A stretch of DNA of 64,000 nucleotides. It comes from Membranipora membranacea. Its lineage: Eukaryota; Bryozoa; Gymnolaemata; Cheilostomatida; Membraniporidae. The position numbers and the translations under genes are program-made. Below, in pieces: positions 62,146-64,000 of this stretch (position 1 is the first letter of the stretch; every line of letters begins with the position of its first letter). The stretch covers positions 8,372,001 to 8,436,000 of the forward strand of contig OU612065.1 of assembly GCA_914767715.1 (NCBI GenBank), read 5' to 3'. A model generated the notes under the pieces. The model made no database searches and was not told where the DNA came from. It saw nothing but the letters and a program-made list of their open reading frames with translations.

Positions 62146-64000
62146 GTGATTGTCATAGGATATATGTCATGATTTACGGAACGAATCCAAGACAGGGCCA
62201 GAGAACCCATGGTGTATATAACTAGCCTCAGTACATACCATCATGGTATAAGCAGCACAAGCGTAACTTAATGTGATATTCTGGTCGCATGATACATAAG
62301 TGATATATTTATTAATTATGGATGCAGTAATGCTGATAAAACGCAGGTAAAAATGTCTCCTGTGTATTGATTGTTAGCTCCGAAGCTTTGCTATTGATTG
62401 CGTTGTGTATGAACACCTGATGTCAGTGTATTGATTTCAAGCTTACCGTTGTTTGGTTATAATGTTTTCTTTCATCTAAATCTACATTCAATGATGCCCC
62501 CTTGTGAGTTTCTCCTTTCATTGTCAAGGCTGTGAAACTTTCCATTTTTGCCATCTATATTATTCTAACCACTTATTGATTAAGATCAAAGCATCTCCTA
62601 GCGAGCTCTTTCAAACTTTTGACAGTCTCAACTTTTTTAGCTTTTTTGATCAGATTCATCTATCAGTAGATAATATATACAAGAAATCAGAGAGTCGTTC
62701 TATTTTTGATCTACCGCTATGGCTATTTATTTACCAGGATGTGTCTTCATGATAATGCAAAATTTTATTGCCCAAAATTGGAATGGAATAAAACCTGGCA
62801 CTTCGAGCTAATCAATATGATCAGCTGCATACTATATGCATGTTAAATTTTTGAGTAAGTTAGATTTAGCTTTTTCCTGTATGTCATTTTTCTTGCAAAA
62901 AAATGTGTTGGACAATGGTGATACCAAGGAGAGTACTGATCTCTTGGGTGGAATGTTTTTAACATTAAAATATTTGATAAATTAGAGCGTTACATCAATG
63001 TTTTGCAATCGCTATCTCCTCCATAGATTTATCCCTTTTTATTTAATTTCTGCGACCTAGTTAATGTCCTCTTTGAGCCAATCATGGCGGTTGAACATAT
63101 TCAATACTTATCAGTTACGTAGTACATGGAACCAGGGAGATGGAACGTACCTTCATATGCTAAGTTTTGAGAATCTGAGCTTTCTCCAAACTTGTAATTT
63201 GAATGCTTTAGCTTTATTGCACATTTTTCCAATGGCTTCTAGATTATAGTGTACTAGAAATGTAAGGATAAAAGAGGGTGGTTGATGTTCCTGTACAATC
63301 AATGAGTACGTCCTGACACGGCTGAATGAAAATTAGTATATAATGGAACGCTGGTTGCTGCGAAGAGATCTTTCTTTGGCAGGGCAGAAATCCTTGAAAA
63401 TGAGATAATGATCTTCATACTTCATTAAAATCTTGAATTCTGATTTTTGTGTTCAGTCGCAAACAAAAGTCTAATGCGTTGTTCAGTTCAGTAGCAGTCA
63501 AAGAAATGTTTTAGGTTGACATGACATTAAGCCTAATCTTGAATCTTCGCTGAAATCAGAGGGATTGAATTCAAGTAGTTTGGAAACTCTTAGCTGAATC
63601 CACCGAACTCAAAATAATCGACAATTCAATGAAAGCATCCTATAATAATGAAGAGTTGTCCCCCTACGTTGTAGGTAAAGACAATAACCCATTGTAAGGT
63701 TAACCTTGAGGAGTTGTGTTGGCACACAAATATAACAGCATTATGATTGGCTAATTACAGCAGTATTTGATTGGGCTATTGAGATTTAGCTGGGATTCCA
63801 CCCTCTGTAATGGATACGCCCCTCAATAAAACAAGGTGGCACTCATGCAATTTCATTTCCTGTGAAACAATCTTTCAAGCAAAGATTGGACCAAGAAGTA
63901 ATCTCTTGATTGGACTAATAATGCAGTAACATTTTTAACTATTGCTCTTTGACATGTGACAAGGGAAATTAGGCTACTCAACACTCCATCTAGGACTGTT
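62146..64000. other. No gene recognised at right end
   Basis: I see only short open frames without recognisable domains, and no repeats worth listing. It may be intron of a gene that extends past the window. Confidence 0.35.

Overview
The window is nuclear DNA from an animal, not a bacterium or virus. It is AT-rich, its genes are split by GT-AG introns of about 0.1 to 2 kb, it carries canonical AATAAA signals, and its proteins are metazoan (SYD-1, SYS1, BOP1, HSF, hnRNP K). The Rho-GAP gene has an N-terminal PDZ domain like invertebrate SYD-1 and unlike vertebrate SYDE proteins, so a non-vertebrate metazoan is likely. A probable ciliary or sperm gene fits an animal with motile cilia. I cannot name the phylum.

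Layout. 1-7 kb: two orphan exons (+) around a small NATD1-like acetyltransferase gene (-). 7.0-13.4 kb: SYD-1/SYDE (+), with PDZ, C2 and RhoGAP domains. 13.4-17.7 kb: intergenic, with foldback repeats and a MITE family. 17.7-19.0 kb: SYS1 (+), tail to tail with BOP1. 19.6-29.1 kb: BOP1 (-), 16 coding exons. Only 209 bp separate its start codon from that of HSF1 (+, 29.3-36.0 kb, 11 coding exons). 37.8-43.8 kb: a tandem HSF paralogue (+, 7 coding exons) that keeps the trimerisation region, the C-terminal motifs and several exact intron positions of HSF1 but has no DNA-binding domain. 45.4-47.0 kb: a 221-residue probable ciliary or sperm protein (-). 47-50 kb: mostly repeats, including a 399-bp nested palindrome with an 8-bp target duplication. 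50.4-56.1 kb: HNRNPK (+), three KH domains and a long glycine/RGG linker. 57-64 kb: no confident gene, but small exons that splice together in phase.

How the genes fit together. BOP1 (large ribosomal subunit biogenesis) and HSF1 (proteotoxic stress transcription) appear to share one compact bidirectional promoter. Their head-to-head order also occurs in mammals, so the pair looks like old microsynteny. The DBD-less HSF gene directly downstream is the most unusual feature. It could form mixed trimers with HSF1 and dampen it. Alternatively, since the exon phases allow it, the HSF1 DNA-binding exons could be spliced onto this second oligomerisation and activation module.

Mobile DNA is mostly small non-autonomous DNA transposons: a 905-bp hAT-like element with a perfect 8-bp target duplication inside an intron of the DBD-less HSF gene, a three-copy MITE family, and a recurring class of 28-55 bp palindromes flanked by 8-10 bp direct repeats.
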